64,000 nt of DNA from Acinetobacter celticus (GCF_001707755.1 NZ_MBDL01000009.1:418013-482012), one strand, 5' to 3'; numbered from the stretch's first letter, positions 1-11,531 are shown. The notes: generated by a model from the letters alone, not told the origin. Program-made: numbers and translations.

Positions 1-198
1 TAAAGTCTCGAACCAATCGTCTGGCATCATCTTGCCGTGCTCTAAATAGTAGTCACAGCTTGCCCAATCAAAAGCATCCATTTGAAGCGCAATATCGTAC
101 TTTTGTGCGACAGCCTGAACAACCTTAATCCCTTCAGGCAAAACCTCTAAACCAATGCCATCACCTGCAATCGTGGCTATTTTATATGTCCGTTCCAT
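1..198 (-). CDS. dmlA: D-malate/tartrate dehydrogenase, N-terminal part (cut by window edge)
   Basis: The first 66 codons are visible; the gene continues beyond position 1. The start is the ATG at 198-196. The N-terminus carries the isocitrate/isopropylmalate dehydrogenase-family nucleotide-binding signature AGDGIGLEV, followed by DYYLEHGKMMPDDW, which is typical of the tartrate/D-malate dehydrogenase branch rather than LeuB. The family does NAD-dependent oxidative decarboxylation of D-malate or tartrate in the cytoplasm. It is divergent from a LysR regulator with 102 bp between, the arrangement of dmlA/dmlR in E. coli. The exact substrate is inferred; tartrate dehydrogenase is the main alternative. 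Confidence 0.8.
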   Translation of the reverse strand, partial: MERTYKIATIAGDGIGLEVLPEGIKVVQAVAQKYDIALQMDAFDWASCDYYLEHGKMMPDDWFETL

Positions 199-228
199 TC
201 TATCCCTTGACTATGTTAGTTAAATTCC

Positions 229-247
229 ATCATGCTGTTAACATGAT
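229..247. promoter_or_regulatory. Probable LysR operator between dmlA and dmlR
   Basis: ATCATG-N7-CATGAT is a perfect inverted repeat with a 7-nt AT-rich centre, the size expected for a LysR-type T-N11-A box. It lies in the 102-bp divergent promoter region, where the regulator at 301 would be expected to bind. The role is inferred from symmetry and position. Confidence 0.55.
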
Positions 248-300
248 CTTTTCATGTAGAATGATCAATATTCAAACCATCAAGCTTATGGACACGGATC

Positions 301-1281
301 GTGAACAATCTTCCTAACTTATCGGATTTTAAAGTTTTTTGTGTTGTGGCAAAGCGACGAAGTTTTGTCGAATCGGCAGAAGAGCTGGGTTCATCTCCTG
401 CTTACGTCAGTAAACGGATCAATATTTTAGAAACCAATTTAAACTGTAAACTTTTCCATCGAAGCACTCGGCATGTCAGCCTGACAGAAGACGGCAAATT
501 AATTTTAGAAAAAATAACCCATATCTTGGATGAGTTTGATGCGTTAAGTGAGTTACTCAACAACCCCTTAGGTTCGCCCACAGGTCATTTGGATATTGTC
601 AGCAGTTTTGGTTTTGGCCGTAAACATGTTGCACCAATTTTATCTAAACTATTGAATATGTATCCAAAACTTACCATTCACTTCAATACGATTGATAATA
701 CCAAGGACTTAATTCAGCACAGCATTGATCTAGATATCCGTATTGGCAATGAAATTGCACCCAATATGATTGCGAAAAAATTAGCCCCTAATTTTCGAAT
801 TTTATGTGCTTCACCCAGCTATTTAGCTAAAAATGGCATTCCTGAGACTATTGAAGACTTACAACATCATGACTGCTTAACCATCAGTGAACGAGACCAA
901 TCTTCTGTTTTACTCAAGTTGAGACACAAAAATGAAGATATCGTGACGCATGTGCGACCACGTTTTGTGTCCAATAATGGTGAAATCATTCATCAGCTAG
1001 CTATTGATGGACAGGGTATTATTTTACGCTCTGTCTGGGACGTTGCAGAAGAATTAGCATCTGGAAAACTGCAACATATTTTACCTGAATATTGGCAAGA
1101 TGCTGATATTTGGGCAGTGTATCCATCTCGATTAAAAACCTCATCCAAACTTCAAACCTGTATTTTATTCATTCAGCATGAACTTTCTAATCGACTACAT
1201 TTAATTCAAAACTTAAATCGTGGTGAATTAATTTCCCCTATAGACAATATTCATCCACTAACTGAAAAAGTGTTTTTATAA
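301..1281 (+). CDS. dmlR: LysR-family transcriptional regulator (DmlR-like)
   Basis: A 326-residue protein with an N-terminal winged helix-turn-helix at about residues 4-63 (FCVVAKRRSFVESAEELG..., then LEFHR-type wing FHRSTRHVSLTEDG) and a LysR substrate-binding domain at about 90-300. The start is GTG at 301; the upstream ATG at 288 is out of frame. It is divergent from the D-malate/tartrate dehydrogenase gene and is therefore the probable activator of that gene, as DmlR is in E. coli. The tail after residue 300 is slightly longer than usual. Family assignment is firm; the DmlR role rests on the neighbour. Confidence 0.82.
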   Translation: MNNLPNLSDFKVFCVVAKRRSFVESAEELGSSPAYVSKRINILETNLNCKLFHRSTRHVSLTEDGKLILEKITHILDEFDALSELLNNPLGSPTGHLDIVSSFGFGRKHVAPILSKLLNMYPKLTIHFNTIDNTKDLIQHSIDLDIRIGNEIAPNMIAKKLAPNFRILCASPSYLAKNGIPETIEDLQHHDCLTISERDQSSVLLKLRHKNEDIVTHVRPRFVSNNGEIIHQLAIDGQGIILRSVWDVAEELASGKLQHILPEYWQDADIWAVYPSRLKTSSKLQTCILFIQHELSNRLHLIQNLNRGELISPIDNIHPLTEKVFL

Positions 1282-1282
1282 T

Positions 1283-1316
1283 AAAAAATCGCCCAGATTT
1301 AATGGGCGATTTTTTT
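1283..1316 (+). terminator. Rho-independent terminator after the LysR gene
   Basis: A 13-bp perfect stem (AAAAAATCGCCCA / TGGGCGATTTTTT) with a 7-nt loop and a T7 tail directly follows the stop codon at 1281. The A-rich left arm means it can also stop the convergent porin gene. Confidence 0.9.
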
Positions 1317-1332
1317 AATCTAAACAATAATT

Positions 1333-2517
1333 TTAAAAATAATAACCTAAAGATAAATAGAACAATTGATTCCAACGATTACTATCGCCTTGTGCTAAGC
1401 CATTACCACTACCGCCCGTCATTGGATCATTCTTGCTCCAAATATATTCACCCTGTACACCAATCGCCTTGTAATTGAAATAAACACCAGCCATGAGACG
1501 CTCTGAATCTTTGAAACCTGATTCATCTTTTAGAAATTGACTATAGGAAATATAAGGTTTGATATTTTCAAGTTTAAACAGTGGCTTATCTACAGCATAA
1601 CTGAGTTCATTTACCACAAATTTAGCCTTGTTTGCCACTTGATATGGAAAATCAAATGCGCCGATGGTTGAATACTGCGGATGTAGATCATCGGCATTTT
1701 TAATATCTTGCGCACCTGCCACAAATAACCATTGCCATGCATTCAATTCGGTTAATGCAAATACATTCCAAGCATCGCGAGTACCATCAAGACCTGTTCT
1801 TTGGTTTTCTAAATCGGAATGCCAATACGATGCACCAATTTCTGTTTTTAAAGCATGAGCCTTATTTAAGTTAATTTTTTTAGAGGCGCGTCCAATCCAC
1901 ATATTTTTTTCTTCAATATTGGTTCCTTCATTTAAGTCATCTGCTTGAACGAAGTTGCCAGAATACCGACTAGAATCTTTTGATGTTCCTTTAAAATTAC
2001 CGCCGTCACGTGGGTAAAACCCAAGTGCCAAATGATAGTCCTCATTTTTAAACCGATATTTCACACCTAAATTTTGAATATCTTCAAGGCCGACAGTATT
2101 CAAAATAGTTTCATAATAACTATTTCCCCATAAACGGTCATAGCCGAAATCAACAAACTGTAAACCAGCCGTTAAACGTTGTTCATCATTGAACTTGTAG
2201 CCTGCCCAAGCATCTTTTAAAAAGACAGCATCACACAGCGAATCATATTGATAGCATCTAGTGTCAACTGAAGCGATCCAATTCGGATTTTCATAACTTA
2301 AAACCAATTTAATATCAGACAGTTTCCAATCATCATTCTTGGTTCCTTGTATCGCTTGATCAGCATAATCTTTATGTAAAAAACGTGTTCGCACCGCACC
2401 AGAAACTTTGAACTGACCTTCTTTGGTAGCAATATCACCCCAAGCTAAATTTTCTGCAAAACTAATAGGACTAAAAAATAGTGACGCCAATCCGAGCGAT
2501 AATATCGATTTTTTCAT
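1333..2517 (-). CDS. Outer-membrane porin-like beta-barrel protein
   Basis: The mature protein looks like an outer-membrane barrel. It has an N-terminal signal peptide (MKKSILSLGLASLFFSPISFA, cleavage near residue 21), many alternating aromatic/polar strands, and a terminal Tyr-Phe, the usual C-terminal signature for BAM insertion. I place the start at the ATG at 2517 because an AAGGA box lies 8 nt upstream and the signal peptide starts there; reading could extend 9 codons upstream. It has 394 residues. The substrate cannot be told from sequence. It resembles the alginate-export/carbohydrate porin type more than OprD, but this is tentative. It is convergent with the LysR gene and shares its terminator. 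Confidence 0.7.
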   Translation of the reverse strand: MKKSILSLGLASLFFSPISFAENLAWGDIATKEGQFKVSGAVRTRFLHKDYADQAIQGTKNDDWKLSDIKLVLSYENPNWIASVDTRCYQYDSLCDAVFLKDAWAGYKFNDEQRLTAGLQFVDFGYDRLWGNSYYETILNTVGLEDIQNLGVKYRFKNEDYHLALGFYPRDGGNFKGTSKDSSRYSGNFVQADDLNEGTNIEEKNMWIGRASKKINLNKAHALKTEIGASYWHSDLENQRTGLDGTRDAWNVFALTELNAWQWLFVAGAQDIKNADDLHPQYSTIGAFDFPYQVANKAKFVVNELSYAVDKPLFKLENIKPYISYSQFLKDESGFKDSERLMAGVYFNYKAIGVQGEYIWSKNDPMTGGSGNGLAQGDSNRWNQLFYLSLGYYF

Positions 2518-2946
2518 TTGAATCATCCTTGATAAAGATATCAAAATGAAGAAAAGCCACTATTTAATCAATCATACAAATATGTATTGAAAATTCACGA
2601 AGTGTGTTTAATTAACGGATAATTCAACTCAATATTGATTTTCTTACATTAAAATAATTATATTTGAGCAACTATCAATCACCTTGCTAATCTACAAGAC
2701 CATTTAAATAAGAACTCACTACGCCAAAATAGTAATTAAGATCAAAATTTTCATGCTAATTTATTCAAATCATTTTTTTATTACCCAAATGCAAAAAATC
2801 GTATGAATTCATACGATTTTTTATGGTGTATTACTACCTAAATAGAAATGATCAATTAAACCTTGATGAAGGAAATTTCTGCCCAAGTATACTCTATACC
2901 TTCATTTTTACATGATTAACTCTATGCAATTATTTATATAATAGTC
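2518..2946. other. Intergenic region without a gene
   Basis: About 430 bp of AT-rich DNA between the porin start and the FAD-oxidase stop. It should hold the porin promoter and holds the 30-bp palindrome at 2793-2822. No reading frame of note was seen on either strand. Confidence 0.6.
2793..2822 (-). terminator. Bidirectional terminator, perfect 30-bp palindrome
   Basis: AAAAAATCGTATGAA followed by its exact complement, with no loop bases and A6/T6 ends. It lies about 125 bp past the stop of the FAD-oxidase gene on the minus strand, so it probably ends that transcript. The perfect dyad could also be a protein site. Confidence 0.65.
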
Positions 2947-4356
2947 TTATAAATCAAATAATTTACCTGGGTTCATAATCCTGTTTGGATCGAACACCAG
3001 TTTCAATGCTTTCATGTATGCAATTTCTTCTGCTGAACGTGTGTAGCCCAAATATGGCTTTTTGGTCATCCCCACACCATGCTCTGCTGAAATTGAACCA
3101 TTATATTTTTTCACGGTTTCAAAGACATATTTATTCACCACCTGACATTTGGCAAAAAATTCATCTTTGCTTAAATCCGCAGGTTTTAAAATATTTAAAT
3201 GCAAGTTACCGTCGCCAATATGGCCATACCAACAGACTTCAAAATCGGGATAATTTTTTGTAACAATCATATTAATTTCTTTAACGAATATAGGTACATG
3301 GGTAATTAAAACTGAAATATCATTTTTGTACGGCGTAAATGGTGCAATAGACTCTGAAATATCTTCACGCAAACGCCATAAACTATGGACTTGCTCTAAA
3401 CTTTGGCTTAATACACCGTCCAGTACCCAGCCTTGTTCCATGCAATGCTCAAAAATCTCCATCGCCGCATCCATAATGGGTTCATACGGTGCTTCAAATT
3501 CTAGCAAAACATAAAATGGGCATTCCGTTTCAAACGGACGCTGTACATGACCATGATCTAAAACTTTTTGCATAGCAAGCTCACCAAAGAACTCAAATGC
3601 CGTCAGGTCAATTTTTGCTTGGAATGCATGTAATACAGGCATAATCGCATCAAAGTCAGGTACACCCAGTACCATCACTTGCAAGTCATGCGGTTGACGC
3701 TCTAGTTTAATTTCAGCTTCAGTGACTAAACCGAGCGTCCCTTCACCACCAATAAATAAATGTTGAAGTGCATAGCCTGTCGCGTTCTTAATCATGCCTT
3801 TGTTTAAACGCAGTACATCACCTTTACCTGTCACCACGGTTAAACCCAGTACCCAGTTGCGGGTCATGCCATATTTAATGACTTTAATACCGCCTGCATT
3901 GGTGCCAATGTTACCACCTATTTGCGATGAACCCGCAGAGGCAAAATCAACGGGGTAATACATGCCCTGCTGTTCTGCATAATTTTGTAATTGTTCAGTC
4001 ACCACACCTGCTTGTACACGAACCATACGGTCGGCTGGGAAAAACTCCAACACTTGGTTCATTTTGTCCATGCTCACCACAATTTCGCCGTTGGCAGCCA
4101 CCGCACCCGCAGATAAACCAGTACGACCACCTGAAGGCGTAATCGCCACATTAAATTGATTGGCAAGTTTCACAATGGCTTGAACTTGTTCTGTTGACGA
4201 TGGAAATACGATGACCGATGGGTTTGGGTCGAAGTGCTTGGTATGGTCACGTCCCCAATTTTCAAGACTGTCCGCATCAGTTTTTATGCGGTTTTCACCG
4301 ACAATAGCAGTCAATTGGGTTAATAACTCTGGGGTTAAAGCAACTTGAGCATTCAT
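2947..4356 (-). CDS. FAD-linked oxidase, D-2-hydroxyacid (D-2-hydroxyglutarate/D-lactate) dehydrogenase family
   Basis: A 469-residue GlcD/D2HGDH-type flavoprotein. The PCMH FAD-binding domain spans about residues 45-220, with PSGGRTGLSAGAV near 75 and GGNIGTNAGG near 150. The C-terminal FAD-oxidase domain follows, with the metal/substrate motif GHIGDGNLHLN near 380, SAEHGVG near 425 and the terminal MNPGKL box. The family oxidises D-2-hydroxyacids with electrons passed to a quinone or ETF. The gene stands alone, with AT-rich DNA on both sides, so context does not fix the substrate. It is distinct from the membrane Dld at 7.6 kb. Confidence 0.82.
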   Translation of the reverse strand: MNAQVALTPELLTQLTAIVGENRIKTDADSLENWGRDHTKHFDPNPSVIVFPSSTEQVQAIVKLANQFNVAITPSGGRTGLSAGAVAANGEIVVSMDKMNQVLEFFPADRMVRVQAGVVTEQLQNYAEQQGMYYPVDFASAGSSQIGGNIGTNAGGIKVIKYGMTRNWVLGLTVVTGKGDVLRLNKGMIKNATGYALQHLFIGGEGTLGLVTEAEIKLERQPHDLQVMVLGVPDFDAIMPVLHAFQAKIDLTAFEFFGELAMQKVLDHGHVQRPFETECPFYVLLEFEAPYEPIMDAAMEIFEHCMEQGWVLDGVLSQSLEQVHSLWRLREDISESIAPFTPYKNDISVLITHVPIFVKEINMIVTKNYPDFEVCWYGHIGDGNLHLNILKPADLSKDEFFAKCQVVNKYVFETVKKYNGSISAEHGVGMTKKPYLGYTRSAEEIAYMKALKLVFDPNRIMNPGKLFDL

Positions 4357-4800
4357 CGTTTATAGACCTAGTAAAAAGTAAACATATGATTATTTTTTGA
4401 ATTAAAAATATAAATCCTTAACTCTCAAATGAGGTTTATTGAGTAAAATCAAAAATATAATTATATGCGGCAAACTAAAATCTAAATATTTCAGGCCACA
4501 CTACCAGATCATTTTTACATATAAATACGAGTTGGATATAGTTCAAGATGTATAGCTAGTAATTACAAACTGTGTATAATTCCATTAAGTAATACATATA
4601 AATAAACTTCTCTTATAAATTATTTTTGTTCAATTTTATGCCAAAATTTCAACAATATACGAAAGTACACCCCAGCTAGCTATTTAGCCTTGAAAAAAAA
4701 TAAGGGAGAATTACGTCTCTTACCTTTATCGCTGTGTAATTTTCAGCTCCAGCCAGCCATGATTTTCTATTATACGTAGCTAGTTCGAACATCTATTAAA
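4357..4800. other. Intergenic region without a gene
   Basis: About 440 bp of strongly AT-rich sequence upstream of the FAD-oxidase gene, with scattered short CTAGCTA-type palindromes. No coding frame was seen. It probably contains the oxidase promoter and eroded DNA brought in with the adjacent IS relic. Confidence 0.5.
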
Positions 4801-5047
4801 TTAATCTTTGTTGCACTTCGTCTGAGAACCTAAGATATGCCAAGAACAAGAATATAATCCCCATATTCCAATGAGATCAAATCACAAAAGGTCGAAGAAG
4901 GCGTTTGATAAATATCTATATAAATTAAGACATTTAGTTGAAAATGCCTTTGCGAGATTGAAGCATTTCCATGCTATTGCAACTCGATTTGATAAACGAA
5001 CATGCAATTATCAGTCTATGATTCGTATCGCCTATATATTTATTTGA
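4801..5047 (+). pseudogene. IS5-family transposase remnant (C-terminal end)
   Basis: The frame from 4871 to the TGA at 5045-5047 encodes 58 residues with the transposase C-terminal block YKLRHLVENAFARLKHF and then AIATRFDK, matching the DDE transposase end of IS5-family (IS427-like) elements. Just upstream, another frame gives N-K-N-I-I-P-I, which resembles the preceding part of the same protein after a frameshift. No terminal inverted repeats and no N-terminal half were found, so this is a dead relic. Confidence 0.75.
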
Positions 5048-5129
5048 TGCAAAGCCAAATGAGGGCACGCCCTAGTCTGTTCTGATCTATTTCAATCTAA
5101 ATTTTTATGTGGGGTAAAACCATAGGCAA

Positions 5130-5157
5130 GAAAAAGCCCTTGCAATAACAAGGGCTT
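5130..5157 (-). terminator. Terminator after tRNA-Ser
   Basis: AAGCCCTTG / CAAGGGCTT makes a 9-bp stem with a 6-nt loop, and on the minus strand it is followed by TTTTTC. It lies 12 nt past the tRNA-Ser 3' end. Confidence 0.85.
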
Positions 5158-5168
5158 AATTCAATATT

Positions 5169-5258
5169 TGGCGGAAGCGGTGAGATTCGAACTCACGGAG
5201 GGGGTAAACCCTCGTCGGTTTTCAAGACCGGTGCATTAAACCGCTCTGCCACGCTTCC
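5169..5258 (-). tRNA. tRNA-Ser (anticodon UGA)
   Basis: A 90-nt gene whose acceptor arm GGAAGCG pairs with CGCTTCC. It has a long variable arm (type II, as expected for Ser), anticodon loop CTTGAAA giving UGA, T-loop GTTCGAATC, and an encoded CCA. It reads UCN serine codons. It has its own promoter and terminator. Confidence 0.97.
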
Positions 5259-5267
5259 ATGGACGCC

Positions 5268-5296
5268 ATAATACGGCGCTTTACGAATAATGACAA
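5268..5296 (-). promoter_or_regulatory. Sigma70 promoter of tRNA-Ser
   Basis: On the minus strand TTGTCA and TATTAT are separated by exactly 17 nt, and the -10 box ends 9 nt before the mature tRNA 5' end. Confidence 0.75.
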
Positions 5297-5345
5297 GAAA
5301 AACTTCAGGCTAAATCATTCAAATGCATATTGTTTCGCCAATTCC

Positions 5346-7427
<2,082 letters not shown>

Positions 7428-7513
7428 TTAGCGCTTTTAAAAAAATTTAGGATGACAATTTATAAAATATTCTGCGTATTTAAGGTCAATACAACGCCTT
7501 TTTGTTCGACAAT

Positions 7514-7547
7514 AAAAAAGCCAGTCATGATGGGTGACTGGCTTTTT
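7514..7547. terminator. Bidirectional terminator at the end of the lactate operon
   Basis: A 13-bp stem (AAAAAGCCAGTCA / TGACTGGCTTTTT) with A- and T-rich flanks. It lies 40 bp past the dld stop codon on the minus strand. Confidence 0.9.
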
Positions 7548-7587
7548 CTACAAAAATATAACTTTATTCAAGCAATAAAAATGAAAA

Positions 7588-9285
7588 TTATTCCCAATGT
7601 TTCAATTTACTGGTGTGACCAATTCCCACATTAAAACTATTGGTCGGATCTAACTTTTGATAATGATTTTTCAGTGCAGGTTTCGCTACATATAAATGAC
7701 CGACATTATGCTCTGCAGGATATTCTGCACCACGTCCATCCAGTAAATGCCACATTTGATGTTCCATTGCCAATGGGTCTACACCCTTTTTCACAATATA
7801 GTCTTGATGAAAAACATGACACAAAAAATGACCGTAATACAATTTATGAACGATTAAATCGTCCATTTCTTTGGGTAAGGTTTCGACCCATTCCCGATCA
7901 TTGCGACGCAAAGCAATATCCAGAGCCACAATATCTTCTACTTCCGAACGATGCGTATCTCGGTAACGAATGGCGGCACCAGCGACCGCAAAACGATGCA
8001 AAAAGGCTTTACGTCCTTCCTCTTCGGTGCAATGAAAAAAATCACCTAACGTTTTGTCTTGGAAATAATTGCTTAGAAAAGCTTCAACCTCAGCAACATC
8101 CTGATTTTCAATACGAATCACCAAATGATGTTCATACAAATCTCGAAATTCATTCATCCGTTTCGGTAAATGATTGGGCATGAATTTAGTCACCAGTTGC
8201 AACAGCTGATCTGACAGACCTTTCATTCCAATCTTTTCAAGATAACCATCGACTTTGTCTTTCATTGCGAATGCAGCAGGTACTTTAGCTGTACCAAATT
8301 TCTCAATAAAGACAAAAGTATCTTTACCGTATTCAGCACCAATGTCATACGCCACGCGGTGAATGTATTCCCCAGCAATGGGTAAACGCGGTAAATCTTT
8401 CAATAAAAAACGGCGAATTTCAGTCAAATCATCTTGCGAATTGGTGCCCACATAAAACACTTGACTTGGAATTTTTTCAAAGGTATCCAATCGCACCGCA
8501 AAAACACAAACTTTACCCGCAGAACCTGAAGCTTCAAATAAACGCGTTGGATCTGCATTAAAACGTGCAGGTGAATTTTCATCGACCTGCTTTACATCAT
8601 GTGCATAGCGCTTATCGGATGCACAGCAACTTGAATTATTAATGATGTCATTCAGCTGATAGTTTTTATTTTCCAGTTGAGTCAGTATCTCTTCAGGTGA
8701 TGTACCCAAGTTCACACCCAAATGATTCACCAACTCCAATTCACCTGAGGCATTAACCTGAGCATAGAGTGCCAGCTCGGTATAGGCTGGGCCACGACGT
8801 ACCAATGCCCCACCCGAGTTATTACACACCCCGCCTAAAACCGACGCGCCAATACACGATGAACCAATGACCGAATGCGGTTCACGGTTAAATTGAGCCA
8901 ATTCTTTTTCCAGACGGTCTAAGGTTGCACCCGGCAGACAAATCACTTGCTTGCCATCATTAATCACTTGAATTCCCGCTAAACGGCGAGTGCTCATTAC
9001 AACCACTGGACGATCATAATCATCACCAAAGGGGGTTGAACCGCCCGTTAGACCTGTATTGGCCGCTTGCATAATGACAATACAATCTGCGTCAACAGCG
9101 GCTTTAAGTACCTGCCATTGCTCAAGTAACGTTCCAGGAACAACAACCGCTAAAACCTGACCTGCACCATAACGACGACCTTGGCGATAAAGTCGTGTGT
9201 CAGCATCATCGGTTAAAACATGTTGTTTACCGACAATATTAGTCAGATTTTGAATGGTGTGTTGTGAATCTGATTGGGATTGCAT
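7588..9285 (-). CDS. dld: Quinone-dependent D-lactate dehydrogenase, membrane-associated flavoprotein
   Basis: A 565-residue protein of the E. coli Dld length. The FAD-binding type-4 domain is at about residues 15-210 (MQAANTGLTGGSTPFG near 75, SSCIGASVLGGVCNNSGGALV near 145 with the Asn-Asn-Ser-Gly-Gly flavin loop). The C-terminal part is the membrane-binding lactate dehydrogenase domain, ending in DPTNSFNVGIGHTSK. It oxidises D-lactate to pyruvate and feeds the quinone pool at the inner membrane. It is the last gene of the lld cluster, starting 313 bp after lldD, with AGGA 8 nt before the ATG. The long gap allows a promoter of its own. Confidence 0.95.
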   Translation of the reverse strand: MQSQSDSQHTIQNLTNIVGKQHVLTDDADTRLYRQGRRYGAGQVLAVVVPGTLLEQWQVLKAAVDADCIVIMQAANTGLTGGSTPFGDDYDRPVVVMSTRRLAGIQVINDGKQVICLPGATLDRLEKELAQFNREPHSVIGSSCIGASVLGGVCNNSGGALVRRGPAYTELALYAQVNASGELELVNHLGVNLGTSPEEILTQLENKNYQLNDIINNSSCCASDKRYAHDVKQVDENSPARFNADPTRLFEASGSAGKVCVFAVRLDTFEKIPSQVFYVGTNSQDDLTEIRRFLLKDLPRLPIAGEYIHRVAYDIGAEYGKDTFVFIEKFGTAKVPAAFAMKDKVDGYLEKIGMKGLSDQLLQLVTKFMPNHLPKRMNEFRDLYEHHLVIRIENQDVAEVEAFLSNYFQDKTLGDFFHCTEEEGRKAFLHRFAVAGAAIRYRDTHRSEVEDIVALDIALRRNDREWVETLPKEMDDLIVHKLYYGHFLCHVFHQDYIVKKGVDPLAMEHQMWHLLDGRGAEYPAEHNVGHLYVAKPALKNHYQKLDPTNSFNVGIGHTSKLKHWE

Positions 9286-9598
9286 ATTCCATATCCTGTT
9301 TACGAATCCTTATTCAATATCAATCAACAAGGCATTCATTACGACGGAGTCTTTTCAATATTATTTATATTTAGGGATAAACCTTCGGTTCGACCTACCT
9401 TGCGAAATATATTTCTCATTTCGGGAAAAGTAGGCAAAACCATTATCATCTGCAAAACTTGTTAAATACCCTCTTTGATTCCAATGCTTCGCAGAAACAT
9501 TATCTTTTTAAAGAAGTCCTGCCTCAAACAGTTGCGGATGATGTTCACGTGTATCAAATACAGAAATTTGAATTATATTTAAGAACATCAGAAATATA
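9286..9598. other. Long gap inside the lld cluster
   Basis: 313 bp separate lldD from dld while the other three genes sit within 32 bp of each other. No convincing reading frame or strong terminator was seen. It may hold a secondary promoter or leader for dld. Confidence 0.5.
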
Positions 9599-10753
9599 TT
9601 ATTCAGTGAGTTCTCTTTCCAATCTCACCAAACAATTTTCCGTAATATCTGCAATGGTTTTCGCACCAGTCAACGTCATTGCTACTCGCATTTCTTTATC
9701 AATTAACTCTAAAAGATGTGAAACACCTTCACCACCTGCAGCACCAAGCGCATAAACAAAGGCACGACCTAACATACAGGTATCGGCACCCAATGCCAGC
9801 ATGCGTACAACATCTAAGCCATTACGAATACCTGAGTCTGCCAAAATTTTAATGTCGCCTTTCACAGCATCCGCAATAGGTGGTAAAGCACGTGCAGACG
9901 ATAAAACGCCGTCCAATTGGCGACCACCATGATTGGAAACAATAATGCCATCGGCACCGAAACGTACCGCATCCTTGGCATCTTCTGGGTCTAAAATACC
10001 TTTAATGACCATCGGGCCATCCCAAAACTCACGAATCCACTCTAAATCTTTCCACGAAATAGATGGATCAAAGTTATTGCCTAACCAGCCAATATAATCT
10101 TCTAAGCCTGTTGGTTTTCCTAAGTATTTAGAAATATTCCCCAAGTCATGCGGACGCCCCATTAAGCCAACATTCCATGCCCAATGCGGATGCATACAAG
10201 ACTGCATATAACGGCGCATTGCCGCATTTGGCCCACTCATCCCTGAATGTGCGTCACGGTAGCGTGCACCCGGCACAGGCATATCGACGGTAAAAACCAA
10301 GGTGGAACAGCCCGCAGCTTTCGCACGTTCCAAAGCATTTTTCATAAAGCCACGGTCACGCAATACATACAACTGAAACCACATTGGGCGCTGAATAGCC
10401 GGTGCGACTTCTTCAATTGGACAAACAGAAACGGTCGATAATGTAAAAGGAATACCTTTTTTATCGGCAGCCACAGCCGCTTGTACTTCACCACGACGTG
10501 CATACATCCCTGTCAAACCAACAGGTGACAAAGCAACGGGCATGGACAATGTTTCATCAAACAGCTTAGTTTCTAAACTTAATTGCGACATGTCATTAAG
10601 TACACGTTGCCTTAAAGCGATTTTTGATAAATCTTCCACATTACGTTTTAAGGTATATTCCGCGTATGCACCACCATCAATATATTGAAAAAGAAAAGGT
10701 GGCAAACGGCGTTTCGCGGCTTCACGATAATCATTCGCAGAAGAAATAATCAT
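9599..10753 (-). CDS. lldD: L-lactate dehydrogenase (FMN, quinone-linked)
   Basis: A 384-residue FMN-dependent alpha-hydroxyacid oxidase. The start [18 protein letters not shown], the FMN/substrate motifs [12 protein letters not shown] and [11 protein letters not shown], the pyruvate/FMN lysine region [11 protein letters not shown], and the catalytic-histidine signature [10 protein letters not shown] near residue 275 are all present. It oxidises L-lactate to pyruvate at the inner membrane and passes electrons to quinone. Its ATG follows the lldR stop by 2 nt, with AGGA inside the end of lldR, so translation is probably coupled. Confidence 0.96.
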   Translation of the reverse strand: MIISSANDYREAAKRRLPPFLFQYIDGGAYAEYTLKRNVEDLSKIALRQRVLNDMSQLSLETKLFDETLSMPVALSPVGLTGMYARRGEVQAAVAADKKGIPFTLSTVSVCPIEEVAPAIQRPMWFQLYVLRDRGFMKNALERAKAAGCSTLVFTVDMPVPGARYRDAHSGMSGPNAAMRRYMQSCMHPHWAWNVGLMGRPHDLGNISKYLGKPTGLEDYIGWLGNNFDPSISWKDLEWIREFWDGPMVIKGILDPEDAKDAVRFGADGIIVSNHGGRQLDGVLSSARALPPIADAVKGDIKILADSGIRNGLDVVRMLALGADTCMLGRAFVYALGAAGGEGVSHLLELIDKEMRVAMTLTGAKTIADITENCLVRLERELTE

Positions 10754-10755
10754 GC

Positions 10756-11499
10756 TTATATCCTGTTTAATCTACTGGCACGCTGACGACGAGCTTCTTC
10801 TTCATCAATCAAACGAACCTGTTGAACTACAAACTCAATGTGTCCACACACTGCGTTTCGAGCAGCATCTGGGTCACGACGTTCAATTGCATCCATCACT
10901 TGAAAATGTTGGTCACGCAATTGATCAAAACGGTGCGCATCGGTATAGACTTTTCGTCGCCCTAAAACGACGTTAAATTTTAATAAGTCAAATAGACTAC
11001 GCATCATTTGTATTAACACTAAATTATGTGAAGCTTCAGCAATTGCCAGATGGAATTTGGCATCTGCCATAGAGGCCTGCGTATCATCGCCAATAGACTG
11101 ATAGTAGGAAATCTGCTCATAAAAATGGCGGATATTTTCCATATCTTTCGCTGTTGCACGTTGTGCCGCATACCAAGCTGTGCCACCTTCTAAAATACTC
11201 CGTGCCTCTTGTACATCAAAGCGATACGCAGGGTCTTGATCAATCAAATTGCTTAAGGGTTCTACAATTTGAAGATTTGACCAGTTAGAGGGCAACTGCT
11301 GTAAAAAACTCCCCGAACCTGCTTTGCTCACCAACATTCCAGTACTGACCAAATGCTGTATCGCTTCACGTAACGAAGAACGGGAAATTCCAAGCTGTTC
11401 ACATAATTTACGTTCAGCAGGTAAACGATCTCCGACCTGCATATTGTTCTGTTCAATCAACATGCGAAGTTGCTGTACGGCTTGGTCGGAGACTTTCAT
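10756..11499 (-). CDS. lldR: GntR/FadR-type lactate regulator
   Basis: A 247-residue protein with an N-terminal GntR winged helix-turn-helix ([24 protein letters not shown] near residues 22-46) and a C-terminal FCD all-helical ligand domain containing the expected metal-ligand histidines. It is encoded between lldP and lldD, the E. coli lldPRD order. It is expected to bind the TGGT-N3-ACCA palindromes upstream of lldP and release or activate on L-lactate. The 32-bp spacing to lldP and 2-bp spacing to lldD indicate one operon. Confidence 0.93.
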   Translation of the reverse strand: MKVSDQAVQQLRMLIEQNNMQVGDRLPAERKLCEQLGISRSSLREAIQHLVSTGMLVSKAGSGSFLQQLPSNWSNLQIVEPLSNLIDQDPAYRFDVQEARSILEGGTAWYAAQRATAKDMENIRHFYEQISYYQSIGDDTQASMADAKFHLAIAEASHNLVLIQMMRSLFDLLKFNVVLGRRKVYTDAHRFDQLRDQHFQVMDAIERRDPDAARNAVCGHIEFVVQQVRLIDEEEARRQRASRLNRI

Positions 11500-11531
11500 C
11501 TGCTTTACTCAACTGTTTTATTTGGTTCCTA

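Noticed and set aside
7674..8183. Open frame of 169 codons on the plus strand
   Set aside because: It lies wholly inside dld on the other strand, has low-complexity His/Pro-rich translation and no ribosome site or homology.
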